Below, in pieces: positions 25,209 to 33,407 of a stretch of 64,000 bases of DNA; position 1 is the stretch's first letter; each line of letters starts with the position of its first letter. The notes beneath the pieces were generated by a model that was not told the origin of the DNA, did not search any database, and saw nothing but the letters and a program-made list of their open reading frames with translations. The DNA is from Rhodoferax ferrireducens (lineage in GTDB: Bacteria > Pseudomonadota > Gammaproteobacteria > Burkholderiales > Burkholderiaceae_C): positions 62,001 through 126,000 of the forward strand of contig NZ_QEII01000299.1 of NCBI RefSeq assembly GCF_003347515.1, written 5' to 3'. Made by a program: the position numbers and the translations under genes.

Positions 25209-26909
25209 TCACAACAGGGGCAGCAAGAGCAAGAACAGGAGGCCCCAAGGGTGTCGCTGGGCGGGCACTTCCAGGCGCTGGGCGGAGGACCAGCTTCCGG
25301 CACGACCTTCTGACAAGACCACCTGGGTCCGCACAAAATAGGCGCCGGGCGGTGGTGTCGGCAGTTCCAGCCGGGCGCCCGGCACCACCTGATCAAACTC
25401 GGTGCGCGAGAAGTCGGCATCCGGCGCCAGCTGCACGCGGTGACTGAAGCCGGCCGGACCCGACCAGGCCAGTGTCAAACCGCCCTCGCCCAGCGCCGGC
25501 GCCGCCATGGCGGATGGCGCCAAAAGGGTGAAGCTGGCGCTGTCACCAAAGGGGCCGCGTGGACCATCACCTGACAGCCGGCGCTCGCCCGGCGCGCGCA
25601 GCGTCGCCACGCGCCAGTGGTAGGTGCCCGGCGTCCAGTCCGCCGGCAGCGCCAGTCGCTGACCGGTGACGCCGGGGCGGTCCAGCACCAGCTCGGCAAA
25701 GCGCGCGTCGCGCGCCACCTGCAGCTGGTAGGCCGGCGCATCCGCTTGACCCGTCCAGACCAGTTCGGCGCCCGGCGCGACGCTGGCGCCGGGTGCGGGC
25801 GACAGCAAAATCGGCGGCTCGGGCCGGGCTCGCAGGGCCAACGCCATCAGCGCCTCCTGGCCCTCCAGGCCCTGGGCATCGGCCGCGCGCAGCCGCAAGT
25901 GGTAGTCGCCATCGGGCAGACCCGTCAGCAGCCAGCGGGGGGAGGTGGTGCGTTCGTCCTGCAGCAGCCGGGTAAACGCGGCGTCGGCCGCCACCTGCCA
26001 GCGCCAGGCTTGAGCTCCGGCCAACGCCGGCACGTCCAGCGGCTGGGTGGTGCGCTCGATGCGAACCGGCACGCCCGAGACATCGGCTGCCGGCAACAAG
26101 GGCAGCACCGCGCCGAGCCGACCTTCTTCAGCCCGCAAGCCCTGGGCCGCATTCAGGCGGGCGTTGCCGGCGGCGGCGCCAACCGCCACCACGCCCGACA
26201 CCACCTCGTGGCGGCTGATCATGCCATCGGCGGCGACACGAAAGCGCGTGCCGCGCACCGCCGTGACCACGCGGGGCGTGCGAATCTCGAAGCGCGATGC
26301 CGGCACCTTCAAGGGCGGCACGCTGCTGTCGGCCGAGCCGTTTTGCAGCTCGATGGTGGTGGCCCGGACCTCCGTGTCGGCCACCTGGCGCGACAGCCCC
26401 AAACCGGCCTGAGTGTGCGGCGGAAAGACGACGATGGCGCCATCGGGCAGGCGCAAGGTCAGCGTGCCGGACGCGCCGGTGTCAAAACGGTCGCCGGCCT
26501 TGAGCTGCATGCCGGTGGCCAGGCGGCCGTCCGCACCGGAGGCGGCACCGGCGACGCTGCCGGTGACCAGGCCCTGCACATGGATGATGTCGGCCGATCG
26601 CTCGGACCAGCGCAGCCAGGCCAGCGGAATGCGCAGGCTGCTGCCGGGCTTGAGCTGCAGCGCATTCTTGATGTGGTTGAGGCGTTTGAGTTCGGGCCAG
26701 CGCTGCGGCTCCACCAGGTAACGCTGGCTGAGTCCGATCAGGGTGTCGCCTGGCACGACGGCCAGGGTGAGCTCCTCGGCGGCCTGGGCGGAAAAGCCCA
26801 GTTGCGCCAGAAACAGCAGCGATGCGAGCGGCCAGCGCGGCAGCGCCGCCCTAGCCAAGGGGTTCGAGGCGGTAACCATGGGCATAGACAGAAGTGATGC
26901 GCCAGCCAT
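25209..26909 (-). CDS. LysM-FecR domain periplasmic protein with Ig/fibronectin-like repeats
   Basis: The 566-residue protein has a signal peptide (LASLLFLAQLGFSAQA), a LysM domain (about 48-95; VVPGDTLIGLSQRYLVEPQRWPELKRLN), a FecR-like region (about 110-230; GTLTLRLPDGAIVVFPPHT, TAVRGTRFRVAADG) and repeated beta-sandwich segments (WRWQVAADAAFTRLLQDERT-type modules repeated about three times) before a C-terminal hydrophobic segment. It probably binds peptidoglycan and senses envelope state for the CHASE2 kinase. The start is uncertain: ATGs at 26909, 26885 and 26879 all overlap the regulator gene and none has a clear ribosome binding site. Confidence 0.82.
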   Translation of the reverse strand: MAGASLLSMPMVTASNPLARAALPRWPLASLLFLAQLGFSAQAAEELTLAVVPGDTLIGLSQRYLVEPQRWPELKRLNHIKNALQLKPGSSLRIPLAWLRWSERSADIIHVQGLVTGSVAGAASGADGRLATGMQLKAGDRFDTGASGTLTLRLPDGAIVVFPPHTQAGLGLSRQVADTEVRATTIELQNGSADSSVPPLKVPASRFEIRTPRVVTAVRGTRFRVAADGMISRHEVVSGVVAVGAAAGNARLNAAQGLRAEEGRLGAVLPLLPAADVSGVPVRIERTTQPLDVPALAGAQAWRWQVAADAAFTRLLQDERTTSPRWLLTGLPDGDYHLRLRAADAQGLEGQEALMALALRARPEPPILLSPAPGASVAPGAELVWTGQADAPAYQLQVARDARFAELVLDRPGVTGQRLALPADWTPGTYHWRVATLRAPGERRLSGDGPRGPFGDSASFTLLAPSAMAAPALGEGGLTLAWSGPAGFSHRVQLAPDADFSRTEFDQVVPGARLELPTPPPGAYFVRTQVVLSEGRAGSWSSAQRLEVPAQRHPWGLLFLLLLPLL

Positions 26910-27528
26910 GGGCCGGCAGGTTCAGGGCGCTGCGCAACTGGCTCACATGCATGTCCAGCGTGCGCGTTTGCACGGCGGCGTTGAGACCCCAAACGGCCTC
27001 CAGCAGGTAAGCGCGGGACAAAAGGCGCCCCCGATTGCGAAACAGGAGCATGGCTAGCTGAAACTGGCGCAAGCTGAGCTCCACCGCTGCGCCATTCACC
27101 GTGACGGTGTGAACCGCCGGGTCGAATTCATAGGGCGGGACCGACAGCCCCGGGCTGTCCCCCTGCGGGTCGGCCCGGCGCTTCAGGGCCGACAGGCGGG
27201 CCAGCAATTCGCCGTTGCGCGGGGGTTTCACCAGGTAGTCATCGGCGCCATGGCTCAGGGCTTCGACGATGTCCTGCTCAGCATCGCGGCTGGTCAAAAA
27301 CAGCACGGGCACGCGGTCCTGGCGCTGCCGCAGGGCATCGAGCACCTGCAGCCCCGTCTGGTCAGGCAGGGCCCAGTCCAGGATCAGGACGTCAAAGGTG
27401 TCACGCAAGGTCGCGCGCAGAAAATCGTCGCCGCGGCCATGGACATGGCAGCTGTGCCCGGCCTCGTGCAGCACGCGCACCGTCATGGCGGCGTGGTCGG
27501 GCTCGTCTTCCAGCAGGCCGACTCTCAA
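26851..27528 (-). CDS. OmpR/PhoB-type response regulator
   Basis: The 225-residue protein has a receiver domain with phospho-acceptor Asp51 (LILDWALPDQTGL), Thr79/Ser80 and Lys101 (DYLVKPP), and a C-terminal winged helix (about 130-223; ELSLRQFQLAMLLFRNRGRLLSRAYLLEAVWG). It is the first gene of the operon with the FecR-like protein and the CHASE2 kinase, and overlaps the former. The three together recur in betaproteobacteria as an orphan two-component module of unknown signal. The promoter region faces the GlcD-like gene. Confidence 0.93.
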   Translation of the reverse strand: MRVGLLEDEPDHAAMTVRVLHEAGHSCHVHGRGDDFLRATLRDTFDVLILDWALPDQTGLQVLDALRQRQDRVPVLFLTSRDAEQDIVEALSHGADDYLVKPPRNGELLARLSALKRRADPQGDSPGLSVPPYEFDPAVHTVTVNGAAVELSLRQFQLAMLLFRNRGRLLSRAYLLEAVWGLNAAVQTRTLDMHVSQLRSALNLPAHGWRITSVYAHGYRLEPLG

Positions 27529-27731
27529 GACAAGGACCTCACGCGGGCGCCAAATCGTTCATGTCCAGGCGACGAGCCGCGGGCAGTGCTGTAGCACGGC
27601 AAGGCGAGACAACAACGACAGGGATGATTTTGAAATGGAATAAAGTAGTCATGTTGTACTCAAAGCGCCCGTATTATGGCCTTCACAGGTCCTGCTCAGC
27701 CGACGGCTGAGGGGCGCAAACTGGAACTCAT
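27529..27731. other. 203-bp divergent promoter region
   Basis: This gap separates the response-regulator operon (minus) from the GlcD-like gene (plus). It is AT-rich in the middle (around 27630-27680), as expected for two promoters, but I cannot place -10/-35 boxes with confidence. Confidence 0.4.
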
Positions 27732-29159
27732 ATGAACGCACCCACGCCCAGCACCCACCTTCTGCCCGACGTCCATCAGCGTGCCGTGCCGCCGGCCCTG
27801 ATTGAGGCCTTGAAGGCCCGCTTTGCCGAGCGCTGCTCCACCGCCCTGGTGGTGCGCGAGCAGCACGGCCGCGACGAGTCCGCCTTCGCCACCGTGCCGC
27901 CACCGGCGGCCGTGGTGTTTGCCGAAAGCACGGCCGACGTGGCCTTCGTCGTGAAGCTGGCCAGCGAGCACCGCGTGCCGGTGATTCCGTTTGGCGTCGG
28001 TTCCTCGCTGGAAGGCCATTTGCTGGCCGTGCAAGGCGGCATCAGCATTGATGTGAGCCGCATGAACCAGGTGCTGTCGGTCAATGCCGAAGACCTGACG
28101 GTGACGGTGCAGCCCGGCGTGACGCGCAAGCAGCTCAATGAGGAAATCAAATCCACCGGCCTGTTCTTTCCGATCGACCCGGGCGCCGACGCCACCCTGG
28201 GCGGCATGAGCGCCACCCGCGCCAGCGGCACCAACGCCGTGCGCTACGGCACCATGCGCGAAAACGTGCTGGCGCTGGAAGTGGTGACCGCCAGCGGCGA
28301 CATCATCCGCACCGGCACGCGCGCCAAGAAGAGCAGCGCCGGCTACGACCTGACGCGCCTGATGGTGGGCTCGGAAGGCACCCTGGGCGTGATCACCGAG
28401 GTGACGGTCAAGCTATACCCGCTGCCGGAAGCGATCTCGGCCGCGATCTGCTCCTTCCCCAGCATCGAGGCGGCGGTGCGCACCACCATCCAGATCATCC
28501 AGATGGGCATCCCGATTGCGCGCGTGGAACTGATAGACGCCAACACCGTGCGCATGGTCAACGCCTACGCCCACTTGACGCTGCGCGAGGAGCCTTTGCT
28601 GCTGATGGAGTTTCACGGCTCGCCGGCCGGGGTGAAGGAACAAGCCGAGCTGGTGCAGGAGATTGCCAGCGAATTCGGCGGCAATGCCTTTGAATGGGCC
28701 ACCACGCCGGAGGAGCGCACGCGGCTGTGGACCGCGCGGCACAACGCCTACTTCGCCGCGATCCAGTCCAAGCCTGGTTGCCGCGCGATTTCCACCGACA
28801 CCTGTGTGCCTATCTCGCGACTGGCCGACTGCCTGCTGGACTCGGTGGCCGAGGCCGACGCCAGCGGCATCCCCTACTTTCTGGTCGGCCACGTCGGCGA
28901 CGGCAATTTCCACTTTGGCTACCTGATCGACCCCGACAAGCCCGAAGAGCGCGAACTGGCCGAAGGCTTGAATCAGGCGCTGGTGGCGCGCGCCTTGCGC
29001 CTGGAAGGCACTTGCACCGGCGAGCACGGCGTGGGCCTGCACAAGATGGATTTCCTGGTGACCGAGACCGGCGCGGGTGCCGTGGACATGATGCGCAGCA
29101 TCAAACGCGCGCTCGACCCGCACAACATCATGAACCCGGGCAAGATCTTTACGCTATAA
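27732..29159 (+). CDS. FAD-linked oxidase, GlcD/D-lactate dehydrogenase family
   Basis: The 475-residue flavoprotein has an FAD_binding_4 (PCMH) domain at about 55-235 (VPVIPFGVGSSLEGH, VTVQPGVTRKQLNEEI, FPIDPGADATLGGMSATRASGTNAVRYGTMRENVLALEVV) and a C-terminal FAD-oxidase_C domain that includes the histidine-rich HVGDGNFHFGY and GTCTGEHGVG motifs. It likely oxidises a D-2-hydroxyacid such as D-lactate or glycolate and passes electrons to the respiratory chain. Single-gene unit; its final codons and stop run directly into repeat copy D. Confidence 0.92.
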   Translation: MNAPTPSTHLLPDVHQRAVPPALIEALKARFAERCSTALVVREQHGRDESAFATVPPPAAVVFAESTADVAFVVKLASEHRVPVIPFGVGSSLEGHLLAVQGGISIDVSRMNQVLSVNAEDLTVTVQPGVTRKQLNEEIKSTGLFFPIDPGADATLGGMSATRASGTNAVRYGTMRENVLALEVVTASGDIIRTGTRAKKSSAGYDLTRLMVGSEGTLGVITEVTVKLYPLPEAISAAICSFPSIEAAVRTTIQIIQMGIPIARVELIDANTVRMVNAYAHLTLREEPLLLMEFHGSPAGVKEQAELVQEIASEFGGNAFEWATTPEERTRLWTARHNAYFAAIQSKPGCRAISTDTCVPISRLADCLLDSVAEADASGIPYFLVGHVGDGNFHFGYLIDPDKPEERELAEGLNQALVARALRLEGTCTGEHGVGLHKMDFLVTETGAGAVDMMRSIKRALDPHNIMNPGKIFTL

Positions 29160-29213
29160 ATTAAATAGCTACTTGCGCAGAGTGGATGAGGGCTAGAGGC
29201 CGATTTTGTTTAT
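29152..29213 (+). repeat. dispersed ~55-bp repeat, copy D, overlapping a stop codon
   Basis: ACGCTATAAATTAAATAGCTACTTGCGC followed by GAGGGCTAGAGGCCGATTTTGTTTATA matches the family. The repeat's left end supplies the last codon region and TAA stop of the FAD oxidase gene, and its right end reaches the end of the convergent HD-GYP-like gene. Confidence 0.65.
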
Positions 29214-29956
29214 ATTTCGGCGACCTCGGCAATGGCATTCACCATGTACTCGATCTTCTTTTGCATGTCCAGTTCGGTGTCGGCGAAGCGCTGGGCGATG
29301 GCCGCAAACTCGTCCTGCATCTCGATGAAGGCGTCCACCATGTCGGGGTCGAAATGGCTGTCGCGCCCCTGGAAGATGATGCCCACCGCCTCGTTGTGGG
29401 GGACGCCGGCCTTGTACACGCGGTCCGAGATCAACGCGTCGTACACATCGGCAATCGCCATCAGGCGTGCCGAGACCGGAATGTGATCGCCCGACAAGCC
29501 CTGCGGATAACCGCTGCCGTCCCATTTTTCATGATGGGAGCCAGCCAGCTCCTTCAAGGTCTGGAACGACCCCGCCCGGCAGTCCAGGGTCTTTTCGGCC
29601 TGTCCGATCGCATCGCAGGCCAGGGTGGTGTGGGTTTTCATGATCTCGAACTCCGCCGACGTCAGGCGGCTGGGCTTGAGCAGAATCCGGTCCGGAATGC
29701 CGATGGTGCCCATGTCGTACAGGGGCGCCAGCTGGAACAGGACCTGGATATACGGCGCCGTCAACACCGCCGTAAATCGGGGATGCTCCTGGAGCCGCTG
29801 CGCCAGGGCCTGGACGTAATGCTGGACCCGCTGGATGTGCTTGCCGGTGTCGGAGTCGCGCGTTTCCGCCAATGCGGCCATGGCCACGGCGGCCACGGAC
29901 ATGGCCGCGTGCGCGGGGTCCGTGTCGACTTGGGGGTTGCTGTCGGGTGAGTTCAA
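29210..29956 (-). CDS. HD-GYP-like phosphohydrolase with altered HD dyad
   Basis: The 248-residue protein carries an HD-GYP-type domain from about residue 28: TGKHIQRVQHY (His40), KTHT (His109), the signature HHEKWDGSGYPQGL at 141-154, and a trailing DVYDALISDRVYK and GIIFQGRDSHFDPDMVDAF. The position of the usual HD dyad (LHDIGK) reads LYDMGT at 79-84, so the metal-binding histidine is replaced by Tyr80. It has no receiver domain. Activity as a c-di-GMP phosphodiesterase is therefore doubtful; it may bind rather than cleave. Confidence 0.85.
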   Translation of the reverse strand: MNSPDSNPQVDTDPAHAAMSVAAVAMAALAETRDSDTGKHIQRVQHYVQALAQRLQEHPRFTAVLTAPYIQVLFQLAPLYDMGTIGIPDRILLKPSRLTSAEFEIMKTHTTLACDAIGQAEKTLDCRAGSFQTLKELAGSHHEKWDGSGYPQGLSGDHIPVSARLMAIADVYDALISDRVYKAGVPHNEAVGIIFQGRDSHFDPDMVDAFIEMQDEFAAIAQRFADTELDMQKKIEYMVNAIAEVAEI

Positions 29957-30057
29957 AATGGGGTTCCCATGGTCAATCGCATCTTCAATTCGTGGTCAGA
30001 GCAGCAGTTTAGGCCACCGGGCGGCGGCCGTGGCGATTTCTCCGGCGGCGCCGGCGT

Positions 30058-30816
30058 TCAGATCTGGCGGGGCTGAAACGGTGCGCGGTACAGCCACACC
30101 GGACGGCCATCGGCGCAACGCAGCATGGCCTGCGGCGTGAGCGAGGCGGCCTCGAACTCCAGACTCACCAGCCAGCCACCCGGCGCGAGCTGCGCCCCGG
30201 CCTTGGCCACCGCCCGCGCCATGCTCTCGGGCCGCTGAAACAGATACACCAAGTCATAGGGACGCCAGTCGGCGCGCCAGATGTCGCCCCGACGGACTCG
30301 GGCCCACGGGCAGCGCAGTGCGCACAGCGCGCGCAACGGCCAGCTCCACTCCAGGCCATGCAGCTGGGCCTGTGGGTAGGCCTCGCGCAGGGCTTTCAGG
30401 CCGTCGCCCAGACCGCAACCGGCATCCAGCACCCGCGCACCCGGGGCCAGCGGCGCCTGCGCGGCCAGATCGCGCAAGGCATGGGCCGGGGTCGGGAACA
30501 GCGGCGCATCGCGCCAGGCATTCAAGGGGTAAATCAGCAGGAGCAGCGCCAGAGGCAGCAACCAGGCCCAGGCCGGCACGCTGGCGGCACCGGAGAGAAA
30601 GAGCGACAGGGGGAAGCCCAGACCGACCATGGCGCGGCGCCACCAGGTATCGGCCAACACACTGAAGGCGACGCCCAAGGCCGAAGCCACGGCCAGCGCC
30701 ACCCCAAGCGGCCAGGCCAGCGGGCCCTGCAGGCCCCAGAATACGGCCCAAGCGCCGCTCCAGGCCAACAGGGCGGGCAGCGGCCAGGGCCATGGCCAGA
30801 GGCGCCGCAGCATCAT
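30058..30816 (-). CDS. membrane-anchored class I SAM-dependent methyltransferase
   Basis: The start at ATG 30816, just 4 bases beyond the parB stop, gives 252 residues and begins MMLRRLWPWPWPLPALL, so the protein opens with three or four hydrophobic segments (about 5-95). The C-terminal cytosolic half is a Rossmann methyltransferase with motif I ARVLDAGCGLGDGL (near 120) and WRPYDLVYLFQRPESMARA. It is cotranscribed with parB, an arrangement I cannot explain. The substrate is unknown; the membrane anchor suggests a lipid, quinone or envelope target. Confidence 0.82.
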   Translation of the reverse strand: MMLRRLWPWPWPLPALLAWSGAWAVFWGLQGPLAWPLGVALAVASALGVAFSVLADTWWRRAMVGLGFPLSLFLSGAASVPAWAWLLPLALLLLIYPLNAWRDAPLFPTPAHALRDLAAQAPLAPGARVLDAGCGLGDGLKALREAYPQAQLHGLEWSWPLRALCALRCPWARVRRGDIWRADWRPYDLVYLFQRPESMARAVAKAGAQLAPGGWLVSLEFEAASLTPQAMLRCADGRPVWLYRAPFQPRQI

Positions 30817-30820
30817 TCTC

Positions 30821-31765
30821 TCAATGAACGGCGGCGGCGCGCTGCAGCTTCTCGACCAGGCCGTTGAGCTCATCGAGCGAGCCGAACTGGATGCTGAGCT
30901 CGCCCATTTCCTCGATGCGCCCTGCCCGCTTGACGCGCTTTTTCACGCGCACCTCGACCTCGGCGGTGAGCAGATCGGACAGCTCTTCCTCGACCCGCTT
31001 CATGTCGCCGGACTTGGTCTGCCGGGGTTTGCTCGCGGTCAGCGAAAAGTCGGCCGTGAGCTTTTTGGCCAGATGTTCGGCCTCGCGCACCGACATCTTC
31101 CTGGCACTGATCTGGCTGGCCGCCGTGATCTGCGTCGCCCGGTCCAGCACCAGCAGCGCCCGGGCGTGGCCCATGTCGAGGTCGCCCGCCATCAGCATGG
31201 TTTGCACCGGCTCGGCCAGGTTCAGCAGGCGCAGCAGGTTGCTGGCGGCGCTGCGCGAACGCCCCACGGCCTGCGCCGCCTGTTCGTGCGTCAGGCCAAA
31301 TTCCTTGACCAGGCGCTGCAGGCCTTGCGCTTCTTCCAGCGGATTCAGGTCCTCGCGCTGGATGTTCTCGATCAACGCCATGGCAGCGGCCGACTCGTTC
31401 GGCACGTCGCGCACCAGCACCGGCACGCTGTCCAGGCCGGCCAGCTTGGCGGCCCGAAAGCGGCGCTCGCCGGCGATGATTTCGTACTTGCCCTGGTGCT
31501 CACCGTCTTTGAGCTGGCGCACCAGGATCGGCTGCAGGATGCCCTGGGCCTTGATCGATTCGGCCAGCTCGTACAAGGCGCCCTCGTCCATGCGCGTGCG
31601 CGGCTGGTAGATGCCGGGCAGCATGTCCACCAGCAGCAGCGAGGCCGGCAAGCCGGGACTGGTGGGATTGCCTTCGGACGAATCAAATGAGGCTTTTTCA
31701 TCCACTTTGGGCCCGAGCAAGGCTTCGAGTCCGCGGCCCAGGCCTTTGGGTTTTTTGGTAACCAT
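30821..31765 (-). CDS. parB: chromosome partitioning protein ParB
   Basis: The 314-residue ParB begins MVTKKPKGLGRGLEALLGPK, the usual ParA-interacting N-terminus. It has the CTPase/clamp motifs (IIAGERRFRAAKLAGLDSVPVLV; the GERRxRA box) and the helix-turn-helix EFGLTHEQAAQAVGRSRSAASNLLRLL that reads parS, plus a C-terminal dimerisation helix. It loads at parS (33319-33334), spreads as a CTP clamp and organises the origin region for segregation. It is separated from parA by the RBBP9-like hydrolase gene and followed by the membrane methyltransferase gene. Confidence 0.97.
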   Translation of the reverse strand: MVTKKPKGLGRGLEALLGPKVDEKASFDSSEGNPTSPGLPASLLLVDMLPGIYQPRTRMDEGALYELAESIKAQGILQPILVRQLKDGEHQGKYEIIAGERRFRAAKLAGLDSVPVLVRDVPNESAAAMALIENIQREDLNPLEEAQGLQRLVKEFGLTHEQAAQAVGRSRSAASNLLRLLNLAEPVQTMLMAGDLDMGHARALLVLDRATQITAASQISARKMSVREAEHLAKKLTADFSLTASKPRQTKSGDMKRVEEELSDLLTAEVEVRVKKRVKRAGRIEEMGELSIQFGSLDELNGLVEKLQRAAAVH

Positions 31766-31779
31766 TGAAATCTCTTTTC

Positions 31780-32319
31780 TTAAGTAGCTTGCAATTGACG
31801 CAGCAGGGCCTGCCCTTGCGGCCAGTCGCCCAGGCCGGACTCGGCGTTGAGATGGCCCTGCGCCCCGGCGTCGACAAAGTCGGCGCCCCAGGCGCTGGCG
31901 AACGCTTTGGCGCGCTCCAGGCTGCAGTAGGGATCATTGCGGCTGCCTACCAGAATGCTTTTAAAGGGCAGCGGCTGCAAAGGGATCGGCGACCAGCTGG
32001 CCAACACCGGGCGCATGTCCTCGCGCTCCGCGTCCCCCGGTGCCACCAGCAGCGCGGCCTGGACCATATGGGTGTTGCGCGAGTGCGCGGCCCAGGCCGC
32101 CACCAGCAGGCAACCCAGGCTGTGCGCCACCAGTACCACCGGTTCTTTTTGCTGCAGGAGCACGTCTTCGAGACGGGCGATCCAGTCGCCGCGCAAGGGG
32201 CGCAGCCAGTCGTGCTGCTCCACCCGCTCATAGCCGTGCGCGGCCTGCCACAGGCTTTGCCAGTGCGCGGGGCCGGAATTTTGCCAGCCGGGCAGGATGA
32301 GGACCGTGCTTGTTGTCAT
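31780..32319 (-). CDS. RBBP9/YdeN family alpha/beta hydrolase (serine hydrolase)
   Basis: The 179-residue protein is a small alpha/beta hydrolase of the RBBP9 family (DUF1749-like): VLILPGWQNSGPAHW at the N-terminus, nucleophile elbow Ser67 in VAHSLG, Asp129 in GSRNDPYC and His156 in GHLNAESGLGDW complete a catalytic triad. Its substrate is unknown. It sits between parA and parB on the same strand, an insertion found in this family of bacteria; a role in segregation is not suggested by its sequence. Repeat copy E fills the gap to parA. Confidence 0.88.
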   Translation of the reverse strand: MTTSTVLILPGWQNSGPAHWQSLWQAAHGYERVEQHDWLRPLRGDWIARLEDVLLQQKEPVVLVAHSLGCLLVAAWAAHSRNTHMVQAALLVAPGDAEREDMRPVLASWSPIPLQPLPFKSILVGSRNDPYCSLERAKAFASAWGADFVDAGAQGHLNAESGLGDWPQGQALLRQLQAT

Positions 32320-32320
32320 T

Positions 32321-32380
32321 TGCTATTATTTGAATAGCCGCTGGCGCTTGTTTGACAAGGGCCAGCCGCCAATTTGTTTA
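32321..32380 (+). repeat. dispersed ~55-bp repeat, copy E, between the hydrolase gene and parA
   Basis: The element (TGCTATTATTTGAATAGCCGCTGGCGC... AAGGGCCAGCCGCC) fills the whole gap of 58 bases. Its right end overlaps the TAA stop of parA on the minus strand. It shares many positions with copy B. Confidence 0.65.
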
Positions 32381-33163
32381 CATTTTTGCGATGCGCTCGA
32401 CCATTTCCTGGGCAAACGCCACATAGGCTTGCGCGCCCTTGGACGAGGGATCAAACACCACCCCGGGCGCGCCGTAGCTGGGCGCCTCGGCCAGCCGCAC
32501 ATTGCGCGGAATCACGGTGTTGAACACCTTGTCGCCGTAATACTGTTTGAGCTGTTCGCTCACCTGCTGCTGCAAGGTGATGCGCGGGTCGAACATGACG
32601 CGCAGCAAGCCGATGATGGCCAGGTCCTTGTTCAGGTTGGCATGCACCTGCTTGATGGTGTTGACCAGATCGGTCAGACCCTCCAGGGCGAAGTACTCGC
32701 ACTGCATGGGCACGACCACGCCGTGCGCGCTGCACAGGCCGTTGAGCGTCAGCATCGACAAGCTGGGCGGGCAGTCGATGAGGATGAAGTCGTATTCGGC
32801 ATCGACGGCGGCCAGCGCGGTCTTCAGGCGTTTCTCGCGGCGCTCCAGGTCGACCATTTCCACCTCGGCGCCGGCCAACTCCCGGTTGGCACCCAGGATG
32901 TCGTAGCCGCACTCGGCCTCGATCAGCTTCTCGCTTTGGACCCTCGCCTCCGCCACCGTGGCGGATTCCAGCAGGACGTCGTACACGCTGAGTTCCAGCT
33001 TGCGTTTGTCCACCCCCGAGCCCATGGTGGCATTGCCCTGCGGGTCCAGGTCCACCATCAGCACGCGCTGGCCGACCTTGGCCAGACCGGCGGCCAGATT
33101 GACCGTGGTGGTGGTCTTGCCGACGCCGCCCTTTTGGTTGGCGATGCAGAATATTTTGGCCAT
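32378..33163 (-). CDS. parA: chromosome partitioning ATPase ParA
   Basis: The ATG at 33163 gives a 261-residue protein beginning MAKIFCIANQKGGVGKTT, with the deviant Walker A KGGVGKTT at 11-18. Other ParA/Soj markers are RVLMVDLDPQGNATMGSG, YDFILIDCPPSL (Walker B) and a C-terminal helical domain. It acts with ParB and parS to move origin regions apart. An in-frame extension upstream to 33238 runs into the palindrome and lacks a ribosome binding site, so it is rejected. The parS site lies about 155 bp upstream. Confidence 0.97.
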   Translation of the reverse strand: MAKIFCIANQKGGVGKTTTTVNLAAGLAKVGQRVLMVDLDPQGNATMGSGVDKRKLELSVYDVLLESATVAEARVQSEKLIEAECGYDILGANRELAGAEVEMVDLERREKRLKTALAAVDAEYDFILIDCPPSLSMLTLNGLCSAHGVVVPMQCEYFALEGLTDLVNTIKQVHANLNKDLAIIGLLRVMFDPRITLQQQVSEQLKQYYGDKVFNTVIPRNVRLAEAPSYGAPGVVFDPSSKGAQAYVAFAQEMVERIAKM

Positions 33164-33201
33164 GGAGTGCTTACCTGAGAGGGGGATAAAACCGAACGGA
33201 A

Positions 33202-33298
33202 CTTCTATCAATTCGTCATTGCGAGCGCAGCGCGGCAATCCATGAACCCTGGATTGCCGCGCTGCGCTCGCAATGACAGAGATGTGGATTGATAGAAG
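33202..33298. repeat. nested palindrome (REP-like) upstream of parA
   Basis: A perfect 28-bp inverted repeat (arms 33215-33242 and 33250-33277, 7-base loop) is enclosed by a second inverted repeat, CTTCTATCAA (33202-33211) and TTGATAGAAG (33289-33298). The inner arms carry the widespread REP-type core ATTGCGAGCGCAGCGCGGC. The structure lies in the leader region between parS and the parA start and would form a very stable hairpin. Confidence 0.85.
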
Positions 33299-33318
33299 CG
33301 CACCGAATGAAGAATGAG

Positions 33319-33334
33319 TGTTTCACGTGAAACA
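33319..33334. promoter_or_regulatory. parS centromere site
   Basis: TGTTTCACGTGAAACA is the perfect 16-bp consensus palindrome bound by chromosomal ParB. It lies about 155 bp upstream of parA, within the parABS locus. This marks the window as origin-proximal. Confidence 0.97.
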
Positions 33335-33407
33335 GCTTGTGCGTGCCACTTAGCGCGCAAGAACGAACTTTCATGACTCGGATGTTTCGCATTCGGGATC
33401 ATGCAAG

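Noticed and set aside
27654..27669. TTGTAC half site near the GlcD-like gene
   Set aside because: No second half (GTACAA) at the N4 spacing of the TetR operators, so it is not considered part of that regulon.
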